A stretch of 64,000 nt of DNA from Hyphomonadaceae bacterium (lineage in GTDB: Bacteria; Pseudomonadota; Alphaproteobacteria; Rhizobiales; Hyphomicrobiaceae): positions 1 through 64,000 of the forward strand of contig JAIEQJ010000023.1 in NCBI GenBank assembly GCA_019747815.1. The letters run 5' to 3'. The translations under genes and the position numbers were made by a program. This document shows, one piece after another, positions 63,732-64,000 of this stretch. The notes under the pieces are model-generated. The model saw only the letters and a list, made by a program, of their open reading frames with translations, was not told where the DNA came from and did not search any database. Position 1 is the stretch's first letter, and every line of letters starts with the position of its first letter.

Positions 63732-64000
63732 ATGATTCCCCGCTATACAAGGCCCCAGATGGCCACGATCTGGGCCCCGGAGACGCGCTTTCGCATCTGG
63801 TTCGAGATCGAGGCGCACGCGGCCTCCGCCATGGCCGAGCTCGGCCTGATCCCCAAGGAGGCCGCCAAGGTCATCTGGGACAAGGGCTCCAAGGCCCAAT
63901 TCGACACGCAGCGCATCGACGCCATCGAGCGCGAGGTCAAGCACGACGTCATCGCCTTTCTCACCCACCTTGCCGAGCACGTGGGACCGGAGGCGCGCTT
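63732..64000 (+). CDS. purB: Adenylosuccinate lyase, 5' part (cut by window end)
   Basis: First 89 codons of PurB. MIPRYTRPQMATIWAPETRF, then WFEIEAHAASAMAELGLIP and EREVKHDVIAFLTHLAEHVG are the classic N-terminal signature. The reading frame stays open to the last base of the window. It acts in purine synthesis. ATG at 63732 after GAGGACGCC. Confidence 0.93.
   Translation, partial: MIPRYTRPQMATIWAPETRFRIWFEIEAHAASAMAELGLIPKEAAKVIWDKGSKAQFDTQRIDAIEREVKHDVIAFLTHLAEHVGPEAR

Overview
The window reads as one contiguous piece of chromosome from a high-GC alphaproteobacterium, most likely of the order Hyphomicrobiales (Rhizobiales). Supporting signs are the nnr-glnB-glnA arrangement, small proteins of alphaproteobacterial type (DUF1489, DUF1289, DUF2853, TIGR02281 aspartic proteases), a redox-type CyaC-like adenylate cyclase, and many GTCATCCCGG-type extragenic palindromes. 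I see no rRNA, tRNA, CRISPR array, prophage or IS transposase. About 58 protein genes are supported, plus one pseudogene and several non-coding elements.

Layout. 0-5 kb: an RND efflux pair (membrane fusion protein, then pump). 5-11 kb: a TPR protein, a tartrate/D-malate dehydrogenase, then an alpha/beta hydrolase, a cytochrome P450 and an orphan ParA ATPase. 11-14 kb: a three-gene nitrate/sulfonate/taurine-type ABC importer. 14-17.3 kb: a ketopantoate-reductase-like protein, a decayed quinone oxidoreductase and an MBL hydrolase. 17.3-23.2 kb: a nitrogen block with nnr, a sigma-54-type promoter, glnB, glnA, a GYD protein and a second, convergent type I glutamine synthetase. 23-29 kb: small proteins, a methyltransferase, an aldehyde dehydrogenase, a FrnE-like protein, a 676-bp gene-poor stretch with a structured RNA candidate, DUF1489 and a Tat-exported nicotinamidase. 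29.3-36.6 kb: a repeat-rich spacer, a biotin-dependent carboxylase alpha subunit, a CyaC-like cyclase, two hypothetical proteins and a tyrosinase. 37-43 kb: dusA, a SoxW-like thioredoxin, a secreted cyclase-family hydrolase, and the nuclease and ATP-dependent ligase of the ligase-associated DNA repair system. 43-49 kb: an RraA-like protein, an FMN-dependent hydroxyacid dehydrogenase, a HigBA-like toxin-antitoxin pair, a phosphomannomutase and two tandem aspartic proteases. 49-64 kb: a histidine kinase, an MBL protein, a uracil-DNA-glycosylase-like protein, a split branched-chain amino acid importer (livHMGF, then livK 2.5 kb away), a membrane-anchored HTH protein, a P1-family peptidase, a DadA-like oxidase and the 5' end of purB.

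Most genes are ordinary metabolic and transport functions. The points that deserve a second look are the heme / 2Fe-2S / cyclase fusion, the TA locus with its perfect operator and near-leaderless start, a 164-bp inverted-repeat element sitting in frame inside the DNA ligase, a 60-bp GSP tandem repeat inside the glycosylase-like gene, two copies of a ~190-bp mobile-looking element, a likely structured RNA with a terminator near 27.8 kb, and a membrane-bound HTH protein facing an inverted repeat beside livK. No wholly new multi-gene system stands out with confidence.
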